A stretch of 64,000 bases of DNA from Xylogone sp. PMI_703 (GCA_021399445.1 JAJTUQ010000002.1:2418001-2482000), one strand, 5' to 3'. Positions 51,176-63,802 are shown, counted from the stretch's first letter. Notes: generated from the sequence alone by a model not told the origin. Made by a program: numbers and translations.

Positions 51176-52074
51176 TTAGAGGTCGGCAACTTCCTCTCTC
51201 CATCCCCAACCAGCAGGGACGGCTCCTCCGTGTTTTGTCATTCCGTAAGCCTCGCATATACGAATGACAATTTTACGTACTGCTCTCACCTCTTCAACCG
51301 TTGCACCTAAATTTAAGGCCCCTCTTAGATGACCTTTCAACTGAGCATTCAACTGGTCAGAATATTAGTAATATCCAAGGTGAAGTGGGCAGCTTTCCAT
51401 ACATCTTGAGGAATTAATGCCGCAATTAGAACGAAACTGCTCTCGCTCTCTGATAGGATACTTATATCGCTCAGGATGTAAGCATAGACAAGTCGAGCGA
51501 CTAATCCAAGGTCTTCCGTTCCAGATTTATCCATCTGTCCCATTACTCTTTCTGACACCTTGCCGTACACCTTTTGAAAATAGATTTCTCCACGGTGTAG
51601 CACTTCACCCATTGATGTCTCGTACATATCTTTGTGTCTGGAAGATGGTGGATGTTCTACAGCCTCGTGTAGAAATTCCGGAGACGTCTCCTCTTTTAGA
51701 GCAATAATAGAATTGATAGTCTGATTCTATCAGAGACTGATAAAACAAAAACGGTGAAGAAAATCAAGAGATAAGAAATATCTCACTAATACCTTTGGCA
51801 CACCTCCTACGGAGGATGCTTTAATGAGGGCTTCTCGTATCCTTTTTGTAATTCTCAACTGCTCCTCGCCGCTCAACTTGGGATTTTCTTCCTTACCACC
51901 TCCATATTGCATAACATGAGCATAGACTTTTGGTATCTCATCCGGGCGGTTCAGAATCGTTACGGTGGTTGCTACAGCCAAGTACCAGATGTCTTTCGGT
52001 AAAGCGGGATTCTTTCGGATAGATTCCAATAAAGTTGGGGATAGAATTGACGGGAGAGGAGAGCTTAATGACAT
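51176..52074 (-). CDS. Carboxymuconolactone decarboxylase / AhpD-like protein
   Basis: Exons (minus) 52074-51793, 51720-51403 and 51352-51176, all phase 0, give 258 residues. The middle and end carry the family pattern (YAYILSDISILSESESSFVLIAALIPQD, then LKGHLRGALNLGATVEEVRAV and IVIRICEAYGM). The helical AhpD-like fold is the likely structure. The CxxC redox pair of true AhpD peroxidases is not present, so a peroxidase role is unlikely and the reaction is unknown. The C-terminus GGAVPAGWGWREEVADL closes the protein. The gene is divergent from HRD1, sharing a 379-base promoter. Confidence 0.8.
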
Positions 52075-52453
52075 GGTTCAAAACGTATTGCTTCAATGGT
52101 ATCTTAGAGTTCTATGGAATATAATACCGATAGATGCAATTAAACTCCGTGAATCGCAAAATCATGGATCATGCAAAGAGATATGTGACCCCACGTGCCT
52201 CGGAGCAACTCCTGCGCCGTCGGCCCCAGATAAAAACGGCAGAATCGCTGTACTAGTAAGCGGTGAATCATTCGGCGTTCATCAACCGACTGCTTCAGTA
52301 TCGACGTGTCTTTAACCAAACGGAGAAGTTTCGACGCAGTTCTTCATCAATCTGCTATTTTCAAAATGGGAATGTAGCTGTTTTTACTGCTGCTCCAATC
52401 CGTCACGTCTTTATTCAGGATCTAGCTGATAGATTCAAGCGCGCATGGGCAGA
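52075..52453. promoter_or_regulatory. Bidirectional promoter, AhpD-like gene / HRD1
   Basis: 379 bases between divergent start codons. It contains a palindromic CACGTG at 52192-52197. That E-box-type word is compatible with bZIP/bHLH binding, including the ACGTG cores used by unfolded-protein-response factors. This is a candidate only. Confidence 0.4.
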
Positions 52454-55400
52454 ATGAGGTTGGCGTGGTACGCCGGAGTAAGCCTGCCCCCCATCTGCGC
52501 CGAATGTCAGATGGAAGCTCTTACTGATTCTTCGCAGGTCTCTACGGCTCTGGCCGCTGGTGTTGTCGTATCAGCTTTCAATCAGCGACCAAATTTCTAT
52601 TCAGCATGTGTTTATTTAGCTCAAAGTAATCTGTGTTTGATGGTATGGCTTCTATGACATAATCAGAGTGTTATACAAATTAACCAGCTATAGATTCTCA
52701 TCAATCTAATCCTTTTTCTCTATGGTAGTTTTGTCTACGGACTTCAACGGTTATGTTATGGACCGCTCAGACCAATCGAGACTGAACAGTTGTACGAGAA
52801 AGCATGGTTCGCCGTTACGGAGACCTGTCTGGCTATGACCATATTCAGAGAGGAGGTCGGAGCATGGTTTCTGGTGATGTTTGTTGCTTTGCTCACAGGA
52901 AAAGTATGGGGCTGGATTGGCGAAGGGAGAGTTGAGGTTCTTGAACAGCAACCACCAGCAAATCCACGTCTCTTCCACTTTCGGCTATCTGTATCTCTTG
53001 CATTGTCAGTTATTTATGACCTGTGGCTCATGAGCTATACTGTGAACACGGTCATTCAACAAGCAAGACCCAATATGATGGTTATGTTCCTCTTTGAGTT
53101 CGCTGTCCTTGCCATATCCTCTTGGTCAACTGCTTTCCGATACTGCATATCTCTAAGGGAAGCTGCTGTGATAAAGAAGCAGACCCAGGAGAGGCTTGCT
53201 GAACGGAGAAGGGAGGTGCGAGAGGAGAGAGAGCAGACCATAAGGGAGAGGGAAGCTGAAGCCGCTGCTGCTAGGGAAAGGGGAGAAACTCCCGAGCCAA
53301 TAAATACGGATGACTTACCAACAGAAGATAGTGTTGAAGAGATGGATATTGAAGTTCCAGGGTGGGAGTCTAAGGGCCAATGGATCTTGACTCTCGATCT
53401 TATCACAGGTAAGTCAGATATACATTAGACAAGAGCAAATGGTAACTCTTAGATAAGATTTTGCCAGACTCGGCATTTACAGTGTTTTCTTCTTCGTTCT
53501 CCTCACATTTTACGGACTACCCATTCACATCATGAGGGATCTATTCTTGACAGCAAGATCATTTGTCAAACGCCTTACAGCATTCCTGCGGTACCGTAGA
53601 GCAACACAGGATATGAATAGAAGATATGAAGACGCAACTGTTGAAGATATTGAAAGAGAAGACACCTGTATTATTTGCCGTGAGATAATGAGGCCATGGT
53701 CTGTGACCAATCCTCCAGCTCCAGAAGGAGCACCAGGCCAAATACCTCCTGCAAGGCGTACTACCACAGTGAACGAGCGTTCCCGACCGAAGAAGCTTCC
53801 TTGTGGGCACATTCTCCATCTTGGTTGCCTCAAGAGCTGGTTAGAACGACAGCAAGTGTGCCCTACCTGCAGAAGACCTGTTGTTGAAACTCCAGCTCAA
53901 GCAGCAGCCGCTGCCCGTGCAGCCCAAGGTGCTCAAGGTGCTGGTCCTCAAGGTAACCAGGCACCTGGAAACCAAGATCCTGGTATTCCACCGGTTCCAC
54001 CACCTGGGGGGGCCTTGCGCGGAATGAGAATGTTGAATATTGGGCCTTTGAGGGTGGGATTCGGGCAAGCTCCTCTCCAAGATCTCGCTCAAGGATTTGC
54101 TGGTCGCCAGGATGTTCAGCAAAATGGCGCTCCTGGACCAAGAGTATATGGTTTTGAGCTAGGTTTCCCTCGTCGCCCTCAGCCTCCGCCGCAAGGACAA
54201 CAAGGACAGCAGGGACAACCACTACCCACTCCAACCATCAACGGGTCGCAAAGCATTCGAGATCAGTTACAGTCCATTGAAGACCAACTGACTCAAGAGA
54301 TCCAAAATTTGCAGCTAGCCCAGAATGAACTCACCGTGATACGTACACTGCAGGCTGAGCTGATGAGAATACGAGCAAACCAGCTATTTGGGAACGCTTC
54401 CAACGGAAATGTGAATACTCCAATGCCTCCGATGCCACAGGCGCTAAATACGCTCCCCAGCCTATCTCAACCGTCTTATAACAGGACTTCTGCACCTTTA
54501 CCGGTGCATGTGCCAATGGTGCAGAGGCACAGTGCTCGTCCTAATACAACGGTCATACCCGCAGGCAGTGCAGACCTCCCGCCGGGGGTAATAATACCCG
54601 AAGGCTGGTCGTTACTACCACTGCAGAGGGTGGATATGCTTCCGCCTGGGATAATACCAGGCGCAAATATACCACCACCAGGCGTACCAAGCACCTCAAC
54701 TGGGGGGCAGATGACTCTGGCACCCACTGTAACTGGTCAACCAAGCACCAGCCCTACGAACCCCGAGTCTTCTAATAATACTACACCAATCCCAGCCGTA
54801 CGAAGTCATATTCTTACCTCCGAACCTTCCAACTCCTATTCATCACATGATTCGTCCATGACCAACGCCAGCCGGTCTCAGCCTTCGGCAACAACCGTGC
54901 AAGGGCAGACCACCCCATCAACATCAGCTTCAAATACCACCACCACGATCTCAAGTACCACCACTTCTAGAAACGGGAACACCGTTACTGAAACTTCTGA
55001 AACATTAGCACCAACACCTACAACGGCATCAGCCGCCCTGCCGAACTGGGGCTCCTCACAGTTATTTTCGGGTACATCTTTGGGTGGCAATGGCAGTATT
55101 GGTGGTGGTAGCAGTAATTATTCTAGGAATGACTCAAGCTCGACTCCTACACCGCCTCTTGAAATACCCAGTGTCGCCGATAATGGTGTTGTGTCTCGTC
55201 CTGCTCCTATTCCTGCCTCTGCCTCTGCATCAGGCCTGTCTCCTCAACCTGCTGGTGCGTCGGACGAAGACTCCAGCGAGAGTGAAAGTGACAGCGAAGG
55301 CAGCGATGAGGAGTCGGTGAGGAAAGTAGATAAGGGAAAAGGAAAGGCAGCAACAGTAGAAGATGCCGATGATGATGAAAGTAATAATAGTGATGAATAA
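52454..55400 (+). CDS. HRD1: ERAD E3 ubiquitin-protein ligase Hrd1 (RING-H2)
   Basis: Exons 52454-52477, 52538-52642, 52694-53408 and 53458-55400 give 928 residues. The first coding exon is only 8 codons (MRLAWYAG), the usual family start; an ATG nine bases earlier is in frame but less likely. The N-terminal about 310 residues contain several membrane helices of the ER channel ([58 protein letters not shown]), with a charged cytosolic loop at about 195-265. The RING-H2 domain runs from C352-x2-C355 to C416-x2-C419, with CGHILHLGC between. The tail is Pro/Ser/Thr-rich and disordered, ending in an acidic Ser-rich segment. Hrd1 ubiquitinates misfolded proteins retrotranslocated from the ER. Intron 3 appears to end in AAG. 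Confidence 0.95.
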
Positions 55401-56500
55401 AGCATGAAGAGCCTGCTTTCGTACGGCCAAACTTTCTGGTATAATTCTGTAGAGAGAAAAATGAAAATAAATAAGTTAAAAAAAAAAACAGGAAAGAACA
55501 ATGTGTGAAGAGTTTCTTTTTCCTGTCTTCTCTCTCTTCTTATCCTTTCACGTCCCGAGTTGAATGCTACCATGTGATACCTCTATTTCAAGGCATTTTG
55601 TTTCCGGAATTGGTTTTATTGGTTACTACCTTGTCCCTTCTCTCTTTGTGTTGCTGGACAGGGCTCTTTTTCACGGAAAAGGCGGTCTTTGGCTTTTGTT
55701 GCAGTACATGTACTTAGCTGTCATAGGTGTTGAGTGAAAAGAAATGAAATAAGGGTCATGCTTTTCTTTCTTTTTCTTTAAAATAACGGGAGCGGAAATA
55801 AAAGGACCATGATTTAATGGTAAACTATGTTGCCTGCATTTCTCCCTCCGTCTCCCCCTGATAAGACGTAGGCTTCGCGGGACTTTCTGGTAATTACGTA
55901 CTATAATCCTCATTATGTTGAAGTAGAATATCTGTAAAAATAAAAAGGCTTTATTGCTATATGCTCTGATATTTCTATACCCGCAAGGAACTATCCCTAA
56001 CTCCCTAAACTCCACCGACTCCTTGTGACCAATCTGTAACTGCTAATTAATACCGCTTAAGCTTGAATAAAATCAGAAGAGACCTGCTAGATGTGACAAC
56101 ACTCCAGTGAAAAGTGAGGTGAATTCGCTGGAGAAGAGCGATTGGTGGTATCTGCTTTTCAATTTTGCTCAACCATTTTTACTTCGGCTATCAGAATATG
56201 GATTATGTGGGAGTAGATACTCTGGTTACTGAACGGAAGATGTTGTGTTTATCGGAACCTACTTGAATGGCGTGGATATGACGAAGAGTTTCAAGCTGCT
56301 TCTTGTTGTAAGTCTCCCTACTACGGCCGGGGTGATTTGCTGAGGCAATACGAAAAGTGGCTAGCATCTACGCCGGTTTGAAGCTTGAGATGCTGAGCTC
56401 TATCTGGTGCAGTTTAAGCAAGCTTACAACCTATACTCTAGCACGGAAGCTAAGACCGGCCATATTGTTGAGTAAAGATGAAGGATAACTGTGACACCCC
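55401..56500. other. Convergent spacer, HRD1 / F-box-like gene
   Basis: About 1.1 kb with A/T runs near 55477 and 55768; it includes both 3' ends. No gene was seen. Confidence 0.55.
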
Positions 56501-57447
56501 TTAATCTAGAGCGGGGAATACTAGTCCTTGATTCCCTCCACTTTCACCAGCACCGCCGTTTCCGGTACCGTCAGCTCCAAATCCATCAAGGATAGAGGCA
56601 AAAGTTGGCCCCCGGAACAAGCCTTCTAGATCCCTCTGTGCAGCCTCCAGAGCTGCCATGAATACGTTCCGAGAAATCCAGTTTGAAATACACCTCGCCA
56701 TAGTCTCATCTGGTGCAACAGGAACCAAAAAGGTCGATGAAATGTCTTTCTCACCGAATAGCTTTAAGATCCCCTTGCCGTTGGTGGTGAACTGGGGGAT
56801 GCTCAGTGGTGGAGGGGTGTATGGGACGAGTTCAAGGCTTTGAAGGCCTGGCGAGGTTTCGAGCCCTGCATTGGTTATGTCTGTGGCTCTTGAAGGAGTA
56901 CTGGGAAATGGAAGACGTGGAACAGGGCTTGGTTGAGATATGTAAGTTGTGCTGTTTAGTAGAGAGATAGTAGTCCATCGGAGAGTGCTAGGGAAAGTAA
57001 TATGATTTTCGAAACAGTTAGGATCATGAGCATCAAGCCCTGGCGTGACATATTTAGCACCATTTTCACAGGCAAAGGAGAATAAAGAATGTAGTTACCA
57101 ATATTGACTAGGAAGTTATTGTGAGAATACAGTAGAGGTGTAGCCTCTTCATTGAGCAATTTGCAGGTCCGTAGAATGGAGACGGCAGGATCGAATGTTG
57201 AGGATGCTGTCTTTCTAGGGATAGAGATGTGTTCCTCAGGAGAGAGCAGGAGATAGGAGTAGATCTTGAGACGGATTTCGACGGGCAGCTCCATGAACGA
57301 GAATCTAGACTTAGTCATGATCCTCGTTGCCACTGGTATTATCGCCTGCACTTCATCTTCACTATCAAATTCGGCATATCCGGGTTGCTCGTCTGATTGG
57401 CCTGGGGCGAGGTAGATCTTATCACGTGCACCTATGAGAGAGGCCAT
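56501..57447 (-). CDS. F-box-like fungal protein
   Basis: Exons (minus) 57447-57099 and 57039-56501 give 295 residues. Residues about 50-66 (FMELPVEIRLKIYSYLLL) are an F-box-like/2EXR-type motif, followed by a helix typical of the fungal group (SILRTCKLLNEEATPLLYSHNNF). Such proteins are numerous in filamentous ascomycetes. Some join SCF ubiquitin ligases, but most have no known target. The C-terminal part is Pro/Thr-rich and ends in Gly/Asn-rich sequence. The intron is 59 bases and in phase. The start is the first ATG. Confidence 0.72.
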
Positions 57448-58990
57448 TTTGGGAAATATTGATTCTTGTGATATCCGGCAGTGTCAGGCTAGAGTGCCAA
57501 ATGAGCGTGTGTGTTTGGACGTCGAGGACGTCTGGATCCAAAGAGGTACTGGGGCTTCCGGTGCAGGGCGTGCGGGGAAGAGATCAGCTTGATCCGGACG
57601 ATCCTGTCGCCCCTCAACCTTTGCCCTTTGGTTTTGGCTGGATTAGCGGCCCTTGGTGAACTTCACTGCTTGGGTTTCAATGCGTGCTCATTGGATTCAC
57701 TGATGTCATTGGAGGCAATGGAAATTCAAGTCCGGAATGCTCGAGAATTCACCCGATGCAGAGCTTCCTGCTATGCCCGAATATGATGTGATTCATGCCA
57801 CTGGCGATGCGCAGAGTACAAGAGAGCTTCTCTGGGCTGGCCGCGATGCTGTAGTGGAGGAGTGTCCGATTCAGTTGAGCTGCAGGTGTCTGTCGACCCG
57901 AGGCACGGGAAGCCGTGACCGTGCGGTGGAGGGATGAAAGAGAGGGAAGAGGCGACGGCGGTGTGGAGGCGAACTAAGCGTTTTGGATTGCTGCTTGGTG
58001 GAGCAAATGGAACAACGATAACTGCACGCTTCGTGATACGACATGGAAGGATCGAAGGATACGACCATATCTGGGCGAGGTGGTATTGTCAGAAGTTTGT
58101 TGATGGCGCTGGCGACCACACAGACGCTGGTGTTGCCTCTGGATCTCAGACGGAGTGGAGCCGCAAGCGCAGGAGGTCGGACAGCGCTGAAAGTCTCTCA
58201 GGTCTCTGAAGCTCCCTCGCTGCCAGTGGCCGGGACGGGCCAGTTAGGCGCGTCAACACAGGCGGTGGGGGCTGCAAGACGCTGTGGCCGCCGCCCATCG
58301 CCACTGGAAATGTACGGCCCAGAACCTCCGCGAGCTCTTCTATCAAACGTCCCCCAAAACGCACCAGCCAAGGTGCAGCAGAACTGCAGCGTCGAGGTAT
58401 ATCAGAAAAAATTTTCGCCTTCCTGCCCAACATCCTGCGTTCGATCGCTGGTTAGGTAGAGCAGCAAAGATGGAGAGATCCAGTGAGCCTCGTCCACGAC
58501 AGTTGATGATCCGAACTAGTGAATAAGCAATCCACCGCGGCCCCGTCTGAGACGACACAGACCTGTAATTTCGCCCATCGAAAAACATCGCGGCCTGCAG
58601 CTCGTTGCAGTTCTTCGCAGCTCTCTGCAGCACTTTGCATACTGTCTGTAATTATCTGCTGTACTCCGTATGCTCGTGCGCCCAACGGAGCTCTCGCTGC
58701 GACTCTGCACCAGCGAAGGACTGCTCGCCGGACCCAGCTGCAAAGCATGCCGCGACGTTAGGCCTTGCCTTCTCCCCACCCACCCCGGCCGGGCCTAGCT
58801 TCTAGCCCGCCGTCATTGTCCCCTCTTAATGTTGATCTAAATCCGCCTCAGTTTCCTGGTTTCTTCATCCATTGCTGCTGCTGTTCCATTGCTCATTACT
58901 TGTGCTCTCTTCTGTTTTTGCATCCAGCAAAAAATTCAAGTATCAGGAAAGCACGCTTCAGCTTTCGTGAGAGCCTTTGAAGTTACAATC
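57448..58990. other. Divergent region, F-box-like gene / glycogenin
   Basis: About 1.5 kb without a convincing gene; open frames overlap on both strands and lack motifs. A CCCCT stress-response-type word at 58820-58824 lies about 170 bases before the glycogenin start. Yeast glycogen genes use such sites, but one pentamer occurs often by chance. Confidence 0.5.
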
Positions 58991-61392
58991 ATGGTTTCCC
59001 AAAAGCAGGATGTGTACGCTACGGTTCGTGTTCTCGAGAGCTTCCTGCACACCAAAATCAGCTCACCGACTGACTTGTTTGACAGCTCCTCCTCAACAAT
59101 GCCTATCTGCCAGGTAAAAATTTCCCTTGTGAGACCCTTGAATATGTCTGACTAGAGCTCCTCGCAGGTGCAATGGTGCTCGCCCATTCTCTGAAAGATG
59201 CTGGCACCACGAAAAAGCTCGCCGTCTTGTTTACCCCGGACACCGTCTCCGAGGAAGCCCAAGCAGAGCTTCGAGTAAGCCACAATACCACCGGGAAGAC
59301 CTCTGATACATGGCTAATTCGTACGTAGACTATCTACAACTACCTCATTCCGGTCGAGAGAGTCTCAAACAGCTCCCCGGCCAACTTGCACCTCATGGGC
59401 CGTGGGGATCTCCACTCTACCTTCACCAAGATCAACTTGTGGAAGCTCGGGCAATTCCGCAAGATTGTATATATGGACGCAGACGTGCTTGCTCTTCGTG
59501 CTCCTGATGAACTCTTTGACATTCCAGCTCCATTCTCTGCCGCCCCAGATATTGGTTGGCCAGACATCTTCAACACCGGTGTGATGGTATTGACTCCCAA
59601 CATGGGCGACTACTATGCATTGGATGCAATGGCCAAGAGAGGCATATCCTTTGATGGTGCTGACCAAGGCCTGCTCAATATGCACTTTAAGCATTCGTAC
59701 AATCGATTGAGTTTCACTTACAATGTGACTCCCTCCGCTCATTACCAATACCTTCCCGCCTATAAGCACTTCCAGTCTGGCATTAGTGCAACCCACTTTA
59801 TTGGGCAGGACAAGCCGTGGACCTTAGGGAGAGAGACTAGCCAAGGCCCAAGTGCGTATGACGAGATGGTTGGAAGATGGTGGGCGGTCTATGATAAACA
59901 TTATCGATCGCAGGTAAGTCTCACACAAGCTCTCTCGCATAAACACCGTTGTAACTGACTGCTCCAGGGTACGGAGAATTCCATAGTGGGGAAATATGTG
60001 AAAGGAGAATGGGCGCCAGGCTCCGAAGGAACACATCGCCACGAGTACCATCAAGAATGGAACCCTAGCGAGTGAGTTTGCTATGTCTCTCATAGTCTAG
60101 TTGTATGCTAACCAATGGACAATAGAGCTCCCCCACCCACTGGCTCACGACCTGAGGCCTCGAACTTCCCGGGAACTCATTATAACATGTCATCTGATCC
60201 GACACCATTCAGGGGCTGGTATGAAGAATCGCAGAGACCCGCCCCTATTTTCCCATGGGAGCACAATCCTTCTAAGCCAGCAAGGATATTTCCCGAGGAT
60301 CAGATAGCTCAACCTGAACCTGAGCCAGAGCCACAGCCACAGCAAGAGCCAGAGCCTGTGCGTGAACCCGAGCCCGAACCCGAACCTACACCTGCCCCAA
60401 GGAGGGAATACTCACCCCCGAGGACCGTAGAGGTAGAAGAGGACAACCGGAGTGCCACATCTCCCGTGGACACTACCACGGCTCCAACTACCCCGACAGA
60501 CCCATGGGGAGGTATAGGTCGGGCCAACGTCTGGGATGAGATGCCGGAAATCGAACGTTACGTGGATGCGTTCCAGCGACATCGTAAAGGTCAGGTTCAA
60601 GTATTGCAGTCTCGATCCGGCCCAGGTGTGCCGGGTACGACAAGTCCTCCTGGAACCGTCATGCCTGGAAGAAAACCTAGTCTGAAGCTCACAGAGTTTC
60701 CCAGTGAGGTTGAACGACCTAGCTTGCCAGTGACACCAGCTCCAGTTCGCCCAGAGATACCTTGGCCCGCTGAACAAGTTGAGGAGGGGGAACTTCCCGT
60801 CGCGGTTGGAGTTCCCGCACAAGAAGACTGGGTAGGCCAGCATTCACATCCACATCCGCACGAGCCACAAATCCCGTCCCAGCCTGAGTCGGAGGTAGCT
60901 CAGGGACAGGCTCATGCCACGGTCGTGGATTGCCCCAACTGCGGCTTCAAATTCAGACTAATAATCGCACAGAACCCAACGGTCCAATTAGACAAGTTGA
61001 CCAGAGAGCAGACAGTAATTCTGAACACCAAGATGTTGGGCAGAGGTTCTCCGCCTCTCAAAGAAATCCCTAAGCGCGACGTACCGTTCGGCAGTGAAGG
61101 CTTGGTGAGCCCTACGTATGTTCAACGAGGTCCGCGTGGGTCGATGGATCATGGAAGCACTACTGGAACTGTGTCAACGAGATGGAGCAGGCCGAGTAAA
61201 GGAGATGAAGACAGAATGTTCGGTTCAGATGCCGGTAGCACTGCTGCAACAACAATCACCAGCTTGAGAATGGAAGCACCGAGCTATAAAGGTCCTGGAG
61301 CCGCTTGGGAGAAGGACGAGGGACTCCTCCCTCCAGAAGACACGACTAGATTCCTTCCTTCTGAAGAGGAGCAGGATGTCCTGGTCAGCTGA
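58991..61392 (+). CDS. Glycogenin (self-glucosylating initiator, GT8 family)
   Basis: Exons 58991-59023, 59086-59113, 59168-59274, 59329-59913, 59968-60071 and 60126-61392 give 707 residues; exon 2 is a 28-base microexon. The GT8 domain fills about residues 7-270. It has LLLNNAYLPGAMVLAHSLK at the start, the metal-binding D106-A-D108 in IVYMDADVLAL, then FNTGVMVLTPN, DQGLLN (168-173), FTYNVTPSAHY and HFIGQDKPW. A Glu-Pro repeat follows at about 345-385 and then a long disordered tail. Within the tail, DPWGGIGRANVWDEM plus IERYVDAFQRH resembles the glycogen-synthase docking motif of glycogenins. A CPNCGF sequence occurs later. The enzyme attaches glucose from UDP-glucose to its own tyrosine and primes glycogen synthesis in the cytoplasm. 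The long tail is usual for filamentous fungi. Confidence 0.93.
60313..60399 (+). repeat. Glu-Pro coding repeat in glycogenin
   Basis: GAACCTGAGCCAGAGCC-type hexamer repeats encode alternating Glu-Pro with a few Gln. It lies in the linker just after the catalytic domain and is likely variable in length between strains. Confidence 0.8.
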
Positions 61393-62058
61393 TCCATTCC
61401 TCCTATTTAAATTCTTTATATCTACGGGTCAGGTCAGGGGAGGGTGGGAGGATTCGTGATGAAAAACAAAAACTGGAGACGGGCCGGAGTTATGGGATGG
61501 CATCCTATATTGTGGGGAGGAAATTAGTGTCCTTAGCTCGGGGATTATATTCCCAGTCATCCTTGACAGGCACTTTCCTATGTTTGTTTGGCGCTGGTTT
61601 TGTCCTTTATTGCTTCGTCTTTAAAAGCATCTGCAAGCCTGTTTACCTTACGAAATTGTTTGGTTTGTTATGCGTAGAGCCTACTTAGTTTGTCGTTCTG
61701 CTGCGTCGTTCTTGAATAAGTTACTCGTTTGATTGCGTTGATATCTATTGACAGTTTCTTGCTGCGCCGTTGTTCTTGCTGCATTTACGAAGCACTGCTG
61801 TCTTACCTTTGCCGTATATTGCTTCTCATGCATGGCTGATTTCACCCTATTACTGCTGCATATCGTACGAGTTTTTTTGCTGCTGTAGCTTGTAGGATAC
61901 CCCGCTTGTGAAGCATAATTTGGTTTGATTTATGAATTTGCTATGAATATTATGATTTAAGACCAATTATTTTTGTATACTGGGGAGTGGAGTATCATTG
62001 TTATCATGACCAATGAGATACCTCGTAGCTTAATTATGCCTGTGACATCTTTCTGACT
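61393..62058. other. Glycogenin 3' flank, no gene seen
   Basis: About 660 bases, becoming AT-richer to the right. No supported gene. Confidence 0.5.
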
Positions 62059-62842
62059 TTAGACGCCGGCACCTTGATGGGTTGAGATAGCCGCATCGTC
62101 ATGCGATTCCTCAAACTCGGTGAGCTGAACGGCTCTAGCTGCATCCGTATTTTCCCACAAGGTGCTTCTGCACCAGAGCTCTTGGCATCTAAGAGCTCCT
62201 TAATAGCTGAGATAATAATACCGTGAGAATAAACAGTCTTTCTTTCCGTTGCTTCATTCTTGTCCAACTGCAGGAGCTTGGGCTGTGGGAGTCCAGGTCG
62301 TGGAAATCTAATTTAGATGTAGTAAAATTGTATAAGCGGACGTATAACCGACCACAACTGATAGCTATTACAAGTCAATATATATAACATATACAAAAAG
62401 GGTCACTTACAATAAGGGTTGCTTCCATATAAAACCGAGTCTCACGGCGTGTTGATTTCCTCTCAAGATTTGTCTTAAGACTATGCAATTGGTTGTCAAG
62501 AAGATCATTTAATTCCATCTTAAGGGTGCTCTTAACAGGGTTCATAAGATCAGTTAATTCCATCTTAAAGTATGTTAGCCTTTCTTGCATCTCTATTTCT
62601 AGTTTTGCTTCAAAATACCTTTAACTTTGTATCCATGGTTGTACAAGGGTTTCAATCTTCCTAGAAGTGTTATGACCCAAACTTTCTAGTTTATTATCCG
62701 TTGCTTTATTTATCTCTGACCGAAGCTGGTTCAACTTCGAGTCAATTGATGTGGAGTCGTACGTAGAAGTAGAGTAGTTACTGCCATGGAGCAAGCCTAT
62801 AAAGCTGTTAATAGCTTCGAGATCACAGTTAAACGACGCATC
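62059..62842 (-). pseudogene. Decayed coiled-coil-type gene with several in-frame stops
   Basis: Read on minus, one frame runs from 62842 (NCDLEAINSFIGLLHG, then coiled-coil-like KLNQLRSEINKATDNKLESL) to 62411, where GTAAGT looks like a donor. It resumes after a TAG acceptor at 62307 and ends ARAVQLTEFEESHDD...stop at 62061-62059. In-frame stops break it at 62623-62621 (TAA), 62256-62254 (TGA) and 62202-62200 (TAA); another TAA lies at 62845-62843, above which the frame becomes unclear. All four could arise by C-to-T change of CAA or CGA codons. The open stretches between stops are long and rich in heptad-like Leu/Lys/Glu, so this was probably once a gene. I do not recognise the family. An alternative acceptor (CCACAG, near 62285) would give a different open 3' frame, so the model is tentative. 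Confidence 0.5.
62099..62121. repeat. Repeat, copy 1 (matches 63978-64000)
   Basis: 23 bases (TCATGCGATTCCTCAAACTCGGT) matching the window's last 23 bases except for three positions, all transitions. On minus both encode EFEESHDD in the same frame. Confidence 0.8.
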
Positions 62843-63802
62843 TTACGTGGAGTTCTTTGGAAAGGCCGAGCAGAACGGAAATGCCCTAGAGCATTACCTA
62901 CACGAAGCGTACGACGTAACATTTTGGATTACACAAGATGGGTAGAGTATGTACGGTGGTGGAAAGCTTCCCAGTTATGCAGTCGAAATTCAGGAACATA
63001 TCGGTGGCTCTTTTAAATTATGCAACTACCCACTTGGGTACTTGCGAATTTTGCCATCACTAACTAATTAGTCTAATAACATACTCTTTACCATGTATCT
63101 GCAATAGTGGCTTGCGCAACTGCCTGTCTTTTGCATACTGTAACTGTGATACGTTTCCACCAGCGAGCGGGCTCGTAGCCTGACAAAGTACGGAGGCAGT
63201 CGGCATTGTGATACCTAAGTTGCCACCAAAATCTGGCGAGATATGAAGTACCGTTGTGCCAGTTATTTCTGGGAACATGACGGAATGCCGACGTACAAGG
63301 TCCTTTTCCTACCTCAGAATAAACCAGGCAGAACTTATGAGGCAAAGAAAACGGCTGAAACGGCCCTTAGTCAAATTGTAGACCGGAACAGCGAGTAGCA
63401 AGCTTGCTGGTTGTTGGCTATGTATTTCACTGCCTAGATTCACCACTTGTATTGCCATAACCTGCCCTACTTGAGGTTGAAGTACCTTCAACTAATTAGG
63501 CTGTTAGCTGGAGGTCAAATTGTATTCGATATCCAGGATGTAAAGATACGGTATCTCGTTGTATAATTTAACATATTGATCAAAAATAAAAAAGTTCAGC
63601 TCAAGCACTCTCAGCTTAGCCTACGTCTTTGGCGATGTGTCGAACCCTCGGGAATCCTCCAACAACCACAATTTGACCTGACCGTGTTACATTACGGCGC
63701 CTGTTGTGTTTGTTAAGAATATGCACTTATCTTGAGCTATATAGATGAAATCTGTTTTAGTGATAGTATTATATCTTAGGCTTAAGCTTGCTTCGTCAAG
63801 AG

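Noticed and set aside
52445..52453. Three-codon longer start for HRD1 (MGRMRLAW)
   Set aside because: It is in frame and possible, but Hrd1 proteins of related fungi begin at MRLAW as I recall the family, so 52454 was chosen.
62034..62267. 77-codon minus frame as a free-standing small gene
   Set aside because: It lies in a different frame from the conserved EFEESHDD tail shared with the second copy; I treat it as a shadow of the pseudogene, though an alternative acceptor could include it.
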